Shown here: piece after piece, positions 48,807-57,700 of the stretch | Layout: each line of letters starts with the position of its first letter | How positions within the stretch are numbered: the stretch's first letter is position 1 | NCBI RefSeq assembly: GCF_900101685.1 | Contig: NZ_FMZZ01000004.1 | Span: 318,511 to 382,510, forward strand | Origin: Actinokineospora iranica | GTDB lineage: Bacteria > Actinomycetota > Actinomycetes > Mycobacteriales > Pseudonocardiaceae | Direction: 5' to 3' | Length of the DNA: 64,000 nucleotides | The notes under the pieces: model-generated | What the model was told of the DNA's origin: nothing | The model's database searches: none | What the model saw: only the letters and a program-made list of their open reading frames with translations | Translations under genes and position numbers: made by a program

Positions 48807-49975
48807 CCCTTCTTGGCGGGGGCGCGGGGAACCCGCACTTCCCACTCGGTTCCGGCACCGGGGCCGGTGTCCAGGGTGATGGTTCCACCCAGCTCGCTTA
48901 CCCGTCCGCGGATAGAGCGAGCGATGCCCATTCGTCCCTCCTGCTCGGCGGCGGCGATCCGGCCCGCGGGGATGCCGACGCCGTCGTCGCGGACGCTGAC
49001 CACGACCTCGCAGCCCAGGTCTTCGAGCAGGACCCAGGCCCGCGCGTCCGGACCGGCGTGCCGGTCGACGTTCTCCAGCGCCTCGCGCACCAGGTAGGCC
49101 AGTTCGGCCGCGGCGGACTCGGCGACCATGACCGGCGTCGCCGGGACCGACACCTGGCGGCGGTCGGTGGCCAGCACCTGCAGCCGGGGCCGCAGGTCGG
49201 CCTCGCCGCCCTCGGTGGACTCCAGCGGGGCAGCGGCCACCAGCGCGCGCAGCGCCACCTCCTGCCTGCCCGCGAGTTCAGCCAGCTCCGCGGCTTCCCC
49301 GCCGAGTTCGCGCCCGCGTTTGCGGACCCGGGCGAGGACCTGCAGCACGCTGTCGTGGATCGAGCGGGCGAGCCGTTCCCGCTCGGCGGTGGCCGCTTCC
49401 GCGCGCATCGCCTTCGCCAGCCGCTCCGCGGACGTCCGGGAGCTGGTGGCGGCCAGGCCCAGGGCGACGCCGATGCCGACCAGCAGAACCATGTCCCGGG
49501 TCAGGTCGGTGTTGACGAAGCCGCGCACCCCGAAGTTGAACAGGGAGATCACCAGGCCGAAGACCGCGCCGCCGACCGCCCCCGCGTGCAGCAGGCCGAT
49601 GGCCACGACGCCGGTGACCCACACCGTCGGCACCAGCGGGACCATGTGCTCGGTGAGCTGGTCCGGGGTCAGCACCAGCCGGGACATGGCCATCATCCCG
49701 CAGCACACGGCCAGGTCGGCCGCGATGAACCACCGGGCGCGCCCGTCGGCGAGGTAGTACCAGGACGTGACCGCGGTCCACGCAGCCATCGCGCCGATGG
49801 TCACCCACGCCAGCGTCGTGCTCGCGTACTCGCCGTTGTGGTTGAACACCACGCCCGCGGCGAACAGCAGCGTGATCACCCGCAGCAGCACCGCGGCCCG
49901 CCACAGCGGCACGGTCGGGTCCTTCGGCGCGGGACCGCCGTGGCGTTCGCCGGGCAGCCGAACCGCCCGCGTCAT
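48788..49975 (-). CDS. MacS-like sensor histidine kinase
   Basis: It has 395 residues from the ATG at 49975. About five N-terminal membrane segments (AVLLRVITLLFAAGVVFNHN, TTLAWVTIGAMAAWTAVTSW, WFIAADLAVCCGMMAMSRLV) sense from within the membrane; no large outer domain exists. The HisKA_3 box is RERLARSIHDSVLQVLARVR with His near residue 206. The ATPase domain shows LVREALENVDRHAG and VRDDGVGIPAGRIAAAEQEG. It overlaps the AI-2E gene (ATGA) and the response regulator (GTGA), its likely partner. Confidence 0.92.
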   Translation of the reverse strand: MTRAVRLPGERHGGPAPKDPTVPLWRAAVLLRVITLLFAAGVVFNHNGEYASTTLAWVTIGAMAAWTAVTSWYYLADGRARWFIAADLAVCCGMMAMSRLVLTPDQLTEHMVPLVPTVWVTGVVAIGLLHAGAVGGAVFGLVISLFNFGVRGFVNTDLTRDMVLLVGIGVALGLAATSSRTSAERLAKAMRAEAATAERERLARSIHDSVLQVLARVRKRGRELGGEAAELAELAGRQEVALRALVAAAPLESTEGGEADLRPRLQVLATDRRQVSVPATPVMVAESAAAELAYLVREALENVDRHAGPDARAWVLLEDLGCEVVVSVRDDGVGIPAGRIAAAEQEGRMGIARSIRGRVSELGGTITLDTGPGAGTEWEVRVPRAPAKKGTRGQR

Positions 49976-51180
49976 GGCCGGGGAGATTCCGCCGCCTCCG
50001 CGGCAGCGGTTTCCGGGTCCTCGTGTTCGGCGTTGGGCCGAGAGCCCTCGTCTTCGAGCACCTCGACCTCTTCCGGCTCGGTCTCGGTGTCGTTGAGCAG
50101 CGACCGGACACCCGCGTTGAGCACCGCGAGCAGCGGCACGGCAAGCAGCGCGCCCGCGATCCCGGCGGCGATGAGGCCGACACCGATGGCGAGCACGACC
50201 GCCAGCGGGTGCAGCTTCACCGCGCGGCCCAGCAGCCACGGCTGTAGCACGTGGCTTTCGATCTGCATGACGCCCACGACGACGGCCAGCACCACCAGCG
50301 CCGCGACGAAGCTGTTCGCGACCAGCGCGACCAGCACCGCCACCGTGCCCGCGATCAGCGCGCCGATGATCGGGATGAACGCGGTCAGGAAGACCAGCGC
50401 GGCCAGCGGCACCACCAGCGGCACGCCCACGATCCACAGCCCGATGCCGATGCCGACCGCGTCGAACACCGCCACCGCCGCGGTCGCCCGCACGTAGCTG
50501 ACCAGCGACGAGAACCCGCGGCGGCCTGCGACGTCCACCCGGTCGCGCACCGGGGCGGGCACCCCGCGCACCACGAACCGCCACATGCCGGGGCCGTCGA
50601 AGAGGAAGAAGATGAGGATGAACAGGGTCAGCAGCAGCCCCGTCAGCACCTCGCCGATCGTGGTCGCGGTCGTGATCGCGCCCGAGGTGATCGCCGACTG
50701 GTTCGTCTTGATCGCCTCGATGGCGTTGTCCAGGAACGACTGGATCTGGTCCTGGCGCAGGTGCAGCGGCCCGGTCGCCAGCCAGCCGCGGATGGTGTCG
50801 AGGCTGTCGTTCACCTGGCTCTGCAACTGCGGCAGGCCGTTGGTGAACTCGGTGATCACGAATGTCAGCACGCCGCCCACCACGGCCAGCCCGCCGATCA
50901 GCACGATCGCGGTGGCCAGCGAGCGCGGCACCCGCCACTCGACCAGCTTGCCCACCCCGGGGGCCATCAGCGCGGCGAGCAGCAGCGCGATCGCCATCGG
51001 GATCATGACGTGGGCGAAGTAGCCCAGCAGCCAGATGATGACGTAGAGCGCCCCGATGATCACCAGGAAGCGCCAGGCCAGCGCCGCGCTGACCCGCAGC
51101 CCCTTGGGCACCAGCGGCGTGACGTCGTTGCTCGGCGGCGTGGCGCGGTGCTTGAGGCCCGCGACTATATTCTTGGTCAT
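49972..51180 (-). CDS. AI-2E family transporter/permease
   Basis: It has 402 residues from the ATG at 51180 (MTKNIVAGLKHRATPPSNDV). About eight membrane segments (ALLLAALMAPGVGKLVEWRV, LLTLFILIFFLFDGPGMWRF, LVFLTAFIPIIGALIAGTVA, HPLAVVLAIGVGLIAAGIAG) fit the AI-2E/PerM family. Members export varied small molecules or serve as sodium-proton antiporters; the substrate is unknown. A long acidic C-terminal tail (EPEEVEVLEDEGSRPNAEHE) is present. It is the first gene of the operon. Confidence 0.9.
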   Translation of the reverse strand: MTKNIVAGLKHRATPPSNDVTPLVPKGLRVSAALAWRFLVIIGALYVIIWLLGYFAHVMIPMAIALLLAALMAPGVGKLVEWRVPRSLATAIVLIGGLAVVGGVLTFVITEFTNGLPQLQSQVNDSLDTIRGWLATGPLHLRQDQIQSFLDNAIEAIKTNQSAITSGAITTATTIGEVLTGLLLTLFILIFFLFDGPGMWRFVVRGVPAPVRDRVDVAGRRGFSSLVSYVRATAAVAVFDAVGIGIGLWIVGVPLVVPLAALVFLTAFIPIIGALIAGTVAVLVALVANSFVAALVVLAVVVGVMQIESHVLQPWLLGRAVKLHPLAVVLAIGVGLIAAGIAGALLAVPLLAVLNAGVRSLLNDTETEPEEVEVLEDEGSRPNAEHEDPETAAAEAAESPRP

Positions 51181-51183
51181 CGC

Positions 51184-51195
51184 AGCTCACCGTAT
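51184..51195. repeat. direct repeat AGCTCACCGTAT, copy 1
   Basis: It lies 4 bp upstream of the AI-2E start codon. On the minus strand it reads ATACGGTGAGCT, where TACGGT could be the -10 of a leaderless AI-2E transcript. Copy 2 is at 51272-51283. Confidence 0.5.
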
Positions 51196-51271
51196 AGGTC
51201 AGGCCGCGCCCAGGCGACGATTCGGCCGCATGTGATCTCCGCGTTCACCAGCCGGACAGCGGTAAGCGAGG

Positions 51272-51283
51272 TAGCTCACCGTA
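51272..51283. repeat. direct repeat AGCTCACCGTAT, copy 2
   Basis: It is identical to copy 1 over 12 bases. Here it also forms an inverted repeat with upstream CGGTAAGC (CGGTAAGC-GAGGTA-GCTCACCG, one mismatch). It lies between the divergent AI-2E operon and the gene at 51332. Confidence 0.5.
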
Positions 51284-51331
51284 TCGGTAGAACTGCCCTC
51301 TTGGGACTATTCGGTCTGATCTTATTGCGCC

Positions 51332-53584
51332 GTGACCGGATACGTGCCGCTGGCCGAGCTGACCGAGACCGAGACGGCGGTCCGGGAGGCCTTCGGCATG
51401 GGCGCGCACCTGGACCTGGCGGGCCGGACCGACCGCGAGGTGCGGGGACCGGTGCTCGCCGCGCTGCTGACCGGGGCGTATCCGCTGGGCGTGGGGTCGA
51501 TGCCCGCGCTGCGGCTCGACCACGCGCGGGTGACCGGGCGGTTCGACGTCGAGGGCCGGGTGGTCGACCACGTCATCACCCTGCGGCGGTGCGAGTTCGA
51601 GCGGGCGCCGATCCTGCGGATGGCCCGTCTGGTCGCGTTGAGTATGCGCGGCTGTCGGATGCCCGGTATGCGCGCGCGGAACCTGCGGGTCGGTAGTGAC
51701 CTGCTGCTGGAAGCCGGGTTCACGTGCAACGGCGTGCTCGACCTGACCGACGCCACGGTAGAGGGCACGCTGCGGTTGGCGGGCGCGATCCTGCGCAACC
51801 CGGCCGCGGCCGCGCTGCTGGGCGCCCGGCTGCGGATCGCCGGGTCGATCCAGGCCGTGGCGCTGCGGGTGTTCGGCGAGCTTCGGCTGCGCGGGGCGAA
51901 CGTGGGCGGCAGCGTCCACCTGACCGCGGCCCAGCTGACGCATCCGTCCGGGGTCGCGCTGGAGGCCACCGGTCTCGCGGTCGAGGGCAACCTGTTCTGC
52001 GACACCGGCGGCGGCCGGTTCGACGTGTCGGGCAGCGTCGTGCTTTCCGGCGCCCGGATAGGCGGCGACGCGGTGTTCTCCGGCGCGAAGCTGCACGACG
52101 CGCGCGGCGGCGACGGCCAGGTGATGGTCCTGCCGCGCGGCGCGGCGGAGGACCACTACGTGCTCGACGCCGACCGCCTGCGGGTCGACGGCGACGTCAA
52201 ACTCGACGCGGGGTTCATGGCCGCGGGCACGGTCGGCCTCCGCAGCGCCCACATCGGCGGCCACCTGCTGCTTTCCGGCTCGTCGATCGGCCACCGGGCG
52301 GCCGTGGCCGAGCTGGCGAAAGCGTTTGCCGAAGGCCGGGCCGTCACCCGGGTCCCGGTCGCGCTGGTCGCCGACGGCGTGGAGGTGGGCGGCGACGTCG
52401 AGGCCCGCGGCACCCACCGGGACAACCGCTCGGGCAAGGCCGAGTCGGACGGCGACCCGCGCACCGCTTTCCACTCCTACGGTCAGGTCCGCCTGGTAGA
52501 CGCCTACATCCACGGCAGCGCCAGCCTCTCCCGCGCCCGGTTACGCGGACCGGCGATAGACGTCCTCTTCGCGGACCGGCTCCGGGTGGGCGGCACGCTG
52601 TTCTTGCGCAAGGTCCGCGCCAGCGGCTCGGTGCGGCTGCAGAACGCGCACATCGGCTCCAGCCTGGACTGCTCCGGCGCCCAGCTCACCAAGCCGCGCC
52701 TGCGCCCGGACGGCACGCTCAAGCCGTCGCTGGACGCCCGCGTCGCCACCATCGGCAAGGACCTGCTGTGCAGCTACGGCTTCCGCGCGGTCGGCGGCGT
52801 CCGGATGCGGCTGGTCGAGGTGGGCAAGATGGCCACGTTCGCGGGCGCGCGGCTCGGCGGCCGCACCGGACCGGGCCACCGGATCGCCGACAAGGCCCTG
52901 TCGGCGTACGGGCTCTCGGCGCAAGAGTTGGTGCTGGTGTTCCCCGAGCACCGGCCGCCGCGCGGGGCGGTCATCCTCACCCGCGCGTCGGTCGTCTCGG
53001 TCATCGACGGGCCTGCCCTGTGGGCGGCGACCGGCGGCGTGGACCTGGAGGACTTCACCTTCCAGGCGCTCGGAGCCGTCCCCGAGGTGCCGGTGCGGAC
53101 CCGGCTGCGGTGGCTGCGCGAGGTCCAGCCGGACTTCGCGCCCGGCCCGTACGAGCGGCTGGCCGCGGTCTACTCCGAGAGCGGCCAAGAGGAACTGGCC
53201 CAGCAGGTGCAGCTTGAGCGGCAGCGCAGGCGGTACGCGGAACTGCACGTGGCCGGGCGGCTGTGGGGCGGGCTGCAGGACGTGACCGTCGGCTACGGCT
53301 ACCGGCCGTGGCTGGCGATGGTGTGGCTGGCGCTGTTCTGGCTGCTCGGCCTGATCTGGTTCGCCGGGCACCCGATGGAGAAGCTGGACAGCGACCTGAG
53401 CCCGGTGTGGAATCCGCCGCTGCTGGCCACCGACCTGCTGCTGCCCATCATCGACCTGGGCCAGGACAACATGTGGCGGATGGTCGGGCCGTCGCAGTGG
53501 ATTTCCGGGGCGCTGATCGCCGTCGGCTGGATTCTCGCCACCACGGCGGCCGCAGGCGCGACGCGGGTGCTCAAGCGCACCTGA
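51332..53584 (+). CDS. membrane-anchored beta-helix-like repeat protein
   Basis: It has 750 residues from a GTG (VTGYVPLAELTETETAVREA). There is no signal peptide. From about residue 50 to 600 it is an imperfect beta-helix/bactofilin-like repeat, with strands such as LDLTDATVEGTLRLAGAILR, LRLRGANVGGSVHLTAAQLT, VGLRSAHIGGHLLLSGSSIG and VRLQNAHIGSSLDCSGAQLT recurring. Two membrane segments lie near 655-675 (PWLAMVWLALFWLLGLIWFA) and 720-742. The repeats would face the cytoplasm if the two segments form a hairpin. The specific function is unknown; similar proteins are seen in actinomycetes as 'membrane-associated oxidoreductase' by misannotation. Confidence 0.7.
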   Translation: MTGYVPLAELTETETAVREAFGMGAHLDLAGRTDREVRGPVLAALLTGAYPLGVGSMPALRLDHARVTGRFDVEGRVVDHVITLRRCEFERAPILRMARLVALSMRGCRMPGMRARNLRVGSDLLLEAGFTCNGVLDLTDATVEGTLRLAGAILRNPAAAALLGARLRIAGSIQAVALRVFGELRLRGANVGGSVHLTAAQLTHPSGVALEATGLAVEGNLFCDTGGGRFDVSGSVVLSGARIGGDAVFSGAKLHDARGGDGQVMVLPRGAAEDHYVLDADRLRVDGDVKLDAGFMAAGTVGLRSAHIGGHLLLSGSSIGHRAAVAELAKAFAEGRAVTRVPVALVADGVEVGGDVEARGTHRDNRSGKAESDGDPRTAFHSYGQVRLVDAYIHGSASLSRARLRGPAIDVLFADRLRVGGTLFLRKVRASGSVRLQNAHIGSSLDCSGAQLTKPRLRPDGTLKPSLDARVATIGKDLLCSYGFRAVGGVRMRLVEVGKMATFAGARLGGRTGPGHRIADKALSAYGLSAQELVLVFPEHRPPRGAVILTRASVVSVIDGPALWAATGGVDLEDFTFQALGAVPEVPVRTRLRWLREVQPDFAPGPYERLAAVYSESGQEELAQQVQLERQRRRYAELHVAGRLWGGLQDVTVGYGYRPWLAMVWLALFWLLGLIWFAGHPMEKLDSDLSPVWNPPLLATDLLLPIIDLGQDNMWRMVGPSQWISGALIAVGWILATTAAAGATRVLKRT

Positions 53585-53790
53585 TCCACAGGTGTGGACA
53601 ACTCGGGGCGGAAATCTGCGATCACCTGGTGTAGTAACTCCTAGTGATCTGTGGAAACACTCTGTGTTCGCCACACGATCAGGTGGCGCTGTTCGGTCAC
53701 GCGTGCGTAACGACGCCCTCCGGTGACAGTCTCTGCGGTGCACGGCGATCACCGTGCGACCCCGGAACGGAAAGCGACTGGTACCCCACC
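53585..53790. other. intergenic region with perfect DnaA box
   Basis: TGTGGACAA (TTGTCCACA on the other strand) lies at 53593-53601, eight bases after the stop codon of the 51332 gene. No other gene is supported in this 206-bp space. It contains the promoter region of the 53791 gene. Confidence 0.5.
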
Positions 53791-54591
53791 GTGGCTCAGG
53801 CGAAGCAGGAGACGACCGCGCTGCGGCGCGTGCTCTCGCGTTCCCTGACCGTCCTCGGCGGCACCATCGCCACCACCGCGGCCGCATGGGCCATCTCCAC
53901 CGCCACCGCCGCCGCGGACGAATTCCCCGGAATCCAGGACGACCTGCGTTCCGTGGTCGCCTCGGCGCCCGTGCTCGACGTGCCCGACATGCCCGCCGCC
54001 GAGCGGGACCTGGTCTCCGGCCTCGGCCAGATCGTCAAGCCGGTCGAACCGGCGCTCGGCGACCAGGCCGCGAACACCGTCGAGCACGTCGGAACCCGGC
54101 TCACCGGGCAGATCACGCCCAGCGCGCCGGTCAAGCAGGTCGCCGAGCTGGTCGAGGTCGACATTCCCGACCTGACGCCCACGCGCGCGGACAGCGACCG
54201 GTCCACCGAGCAGACCGCGCAGCGGCTGCCCGTCGAAGCTCCTGCGGTCGAGACGGCCCCGGTCGTCGCGGCTCCGGTCGAGGCGCCTGCCGTCGAGCAG
54301 GTCGTGACCGGCGCCAAGCAGCGCGCCGACAGCGACAACGGGAGCGGACGCGGTTCGCCCGCCGCTCCCGAGAAGAGCCCCACCCCGTCCGGCCCCAGCC
54401 CGCTGGCGCCGCACAGCACCCCCGGTCCGGCCAACCCCGGCCACACCGGCAGCGGCGCCGACGCGCCGCACTCCGGCCTGCTGTCCTCGGTTCCGAGCGG
54501 CGCCCACCTGACCTCGGCCCGTGCCCTGCGCACCGCCCAGGTCTTCGTGCCCGCCACCGTCGACGCGCAGCCCGGCGTCACTCCCGACTGA
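53791..54591 (+). CDS. secreted Pro/Ala/Val-rich surface protein
   Basis: It has 266 residues from the GTG at 53791 (VAQAKQETTALRRVLSRSLT). A signal peptide with a long charged n-region ends near TAAA-DE (about residue 41). The next ~100 residues hold repeats of the type LDVPDMPAAERDLVSGLGQI and QITPSAPVKQVAELVEVDIP. The rest is Pro/Ala/Ser/Gly-rich low-complexity (EAPAVETAPVVAAPVEAPAV). There are no cysteines and no membrane anchor. It precedes the giant repeat protein gene, with which it shares the secretory route and LPV/VTD-like segments. Confidence 0.65.
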   Translation: MAQAKQETTALRRVLSRSLTVLGGTIATTAAAWAISTATAAADEFPGIQDDLRSVVASAPVLDVPDMPAAERDLVSGLGQIVKPVEPALGDQAANTVEHVGTRLTGQITPSAPVKQVAELVEVDIPDLTPTRADSDRSTEQTAQRLPVEAPAVETAPVVAAPVEAPAVEQVVTGAKQRADSDNGSGRGSPAAPEKSPTPSGPSPLAPHSTPGPANPGHTGSGADAPHSGLLSSVPSGAHLTSARALRTAQVFVPATVDAQPGVTPD

Positions 54592-54604
54592 TTTCCGCGC
54601 GGCC

Positions 54605-54625
54605 GTGGAGCGGTTTCCGCTCCAC
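54605..54625 (+). terminator. hairpin after the 53791 gene
   Basis: GTGGAGCGG-TTT-CCGCTCCAC is a perfect 9-bp stem, 13 bp after the stop codon. No T-run follows, so partial readthrough into the next gene is possible. Confidence 0.6.
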
Positions 54626-54792
54626 CGGGTCATGCGCGCAGTCCGGCATACCCAGGCCGTGCCCCAGTCGCGGGACCACATCTGTCCCGCACGCCCCCAG
54701 AAGCGGATGACCGTCCACCCCGACGCGCCTGGCGCGCGCCCGGTCGCCCGCGCCCCTCCCGCAAGGGAATTCACCACAAGGAGAACACCACA

Positions 54793-57700
54793 ATGCAGAC
54801 CTGGGCGAAGCGCGGCCTCCAGTCCGCGCTGGTCACCGGTGGTTTGCTGATGCTGGGCACCGGCATCGCTTCCGCCGACGAGGATGTGAACCCCGACCGG
54901 CCCGCTTCCGCGCTGGATGGGTCCGTCACGGTTCCAGTCAAGATCGACAACAACGCGCTCGGCACCCCGGCCGGGCAGCGCGACCTCCCTGAGCTTCACC
55001 ACGAGGCCGAGGTCGGCAGGGGCGCGCTGGCCGAAGCCGTGCCGCGGGAGCGGGTGCCCGCCGTCGTCGCCGAGGCGCTGAGCCGGGCCGCCGCCCGCGT
55101 GAGCGAGCAGGACACCACGCGCGGCAACCGGGCGAACGGAGACGTCGTCCTGCCGGTCGACATGTCCGGCAACGCGGTCGCCGCGGGTGGCGACGCAGCG
55201 GTGTCCAACACCTCGCGGCAGAGCGCGGGGCACTCGAAGCCGGTGACCAGCGTGAGCCCGCATCGCACCCTCTCGAACAACGCCGTCGACCTCGACTACA
55301 CCTCCCCGGTGCAGATCACCGGCAACACGGTCGCCGCGGGCGCCGACGCGGAAAGTGTCAACCACGCCGCGCAGCACGCCACCTCGGACGGCGACGTGAC
55401 CGTCGACGGCAGGCGCGGCGTGCTCGCGGGCAACGCCCTCGCCGGGCACGGCACCACCCCGGCCCAGTTCAACGGCAACGCCCTCGCGGGCGCAGGCAAC
55501 GCCACCAGCCACTCGACCACCGCGTCCGAGAGCACTTCCGGTGGCGTCGTCACCACCTCCGGCCAGGACAGCACCCTGTCCGGCAACGCGGGCGCCGCCC
55601 CGGTGGCCGTCCCGTTCCGGGCCAATGGCCACGCGGTCAGCCTCGCGGGCAACGCCGACGCCATCGGCGCGAACGCCACCACGCCGAGGGCGGGCGCGCA
55701 GCGACCGGACTTCAACGGCAACCCGACCTACCTGCACACCGCGGGCGAGGACGCCACGCTCTCGGGCAACATCGTCCAGCCCGCCCTGGCCGGTCCCGCG
55801 GCTGGCGACTGCGCCGCCGCGACCGGCGTGGGCACCGCGGACGCGCTGTGCGCGTCCGCGGCCACCGCGACCGCGGGCGGCGGCAACCGCACCAACGGCG
55901 CGAACTCGGTGCTGTCCGGCGGCGCGGGGCACGCCCCGGTCGCCCTGCCCACGCAGGCCGGGGGCGCCGCGGGCGGCGTGGCGGGCACCGCCAACGCCAC
56001 CCGGGCCACCACGGCCGACACCGCGGCGGGCGGGCACACCCGCACCCGCGGCCACGACGGGGTCCTGTCCGGCACCGTGCTCAGCGCGCCCGCCGCGGGC
56101 CCGACGGACATGTGCGCCAACGGCACGGGCGTCGTCGGCCAGGCCGAGGTCGCCTGCGACACGATCGTGCGCACCACCGCGGGCGGCGACACCGGCACCA
56201 CCGGGCACGACTCGATCATCGGCGGCAACGGCGTGATCGCCCCGGTGGCCCTGCCCGTCGACGGCACCACCAACGGCGGCGCCGCGCTCGGCGACTCGGG
56301 CTTCACCGCGACCGAGTACAAGGAGACCATCGCGGGCGGCGACAACAGCACCGCCGACGACAACGCCGTCCTCGCCGCCAACCTGGTCCAGGCCCCGTTC
56401 GCGGGCCCGGCGCAGGTCTTCGGCAACGGCGGCGGCGCGGTGGCCAACACCGCCGCCGACGCCGCGGCCGTCAACCGGGTCGTCGCGGGTGGGAACTCCA
56501 CCGCGTCGGGCACCGGCGGCACGCTGTCGGGCAACATCGCGCAGGCCCCGGCCACCGCCCCGGTCCAGGGCTTCGGCGCGGGTGCCAGCGCGCTGGGCCA
56601 CGGCACCGAGAACGCCACCGGAACCACCCAGGCGACCGCGGGCGGCGCCGCGGTCACCGACGGCGCCGGGGGCCGCGGGACGGGCAACGTCGTCACCGCC
56701 CCGGTCGCCGCCGCAGGCCAGCTCTTCGGCGACTCGGCCGCGGTGTTCGGCGAGAACCGCGCCACCGCGACCAACGACATCGACACCGTCGCCGGTGGCG
56801 ACACCACCACCAGCGGCCAGTCCGGCGAGCTCGCTGGCAACGTGGTCAGCCCGCAGGCGCTGCCCATCGCGCAGGCGTCCGGCCTCGGCGCCTCCGGGGT
56901 GGCGGGACACAACACCGCCACCGGGGCCAACGACACCTTCGCCCTGGCGGGCGGCGACATCGTCACCGACGGCAAGTGGGGCTACCTGGCGGGCAACCTG
57001 TTCGACGTCCCCACCGCGACGGTCGTGCAGCCGCACGGTGACGCGGTGGGCGCGGTGGCCAGCCAGTCGACCGGAAACTCGGCCACCGTCATCGACGGCG
57101 CGTCCGGCGGCATGTCGGTGACCGACGGCGACCATGGCCAGCTCTCGGGCCTGAGCCACAGCATCCCGGTGGGCACCGACGCCCCGCTCTACAACGTCCC
57201 GAACGAGGTGATCGCCGAAGCGATGACGAACGCCAGCCACGACAGCGACATCACCGTCGGCGAAGACGAGCCGCAGTTCAAGCTGCCCCCGACCGGGGCA
57301 CTGCCCGCCACCGCCCTGCCGAAGGTGCCGAACCCGGCCGAACTGCGTGGCCTGTTCGGCCGCCAGGAGCAGGTCGCGGTGCGCTCGGTGGACGACCCGC
57401 TCACCGCCGTGGTCAAGGGCATGACCGGTGAGCGGGGCCTGGCCGAGGGCCTGGCCAACGGGCTCTCCACGAGCCTGGGCAGCACCCTGCCGGTCGGGCA
57501 GTTGCCGGTCAGCGGTCTGGGCGGCGAGGCGGCCGCCCGTGACCTGCCGGTGGGCCCGGTCAGCGACAGCTCGGCAGAGGACCTGACCTCGCGGGTGCCG
57601 GTCGGCTCCGTGACCGACGCCATCTCGGGCGTCCGCGGCCTGGTGCGCGGCTCAGCCCCGAGGGCCGCCCGCGACCTGCCCGTCGAGTCGGTCACCGACG

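Noticed and set aside
53749-57240. 1163-codon open frame on the minus strand opposite the repeat protein
   Set aside because: It is a shadow frame made by GC-rich codon bias; its translation is Gly/Arg/Val low-complexity sequence without domains, and the plus-strand frame has a signal peptide, ribosome site and regular repeats.
57286-57300. Sortase signal LPPTG in the giant repeat protein
   Set aside because: A sorting signal must be followed at once by a hydrophobic segment and basic tail at the C-terminus. Here about 460 further residues follow, so it is probably chance.
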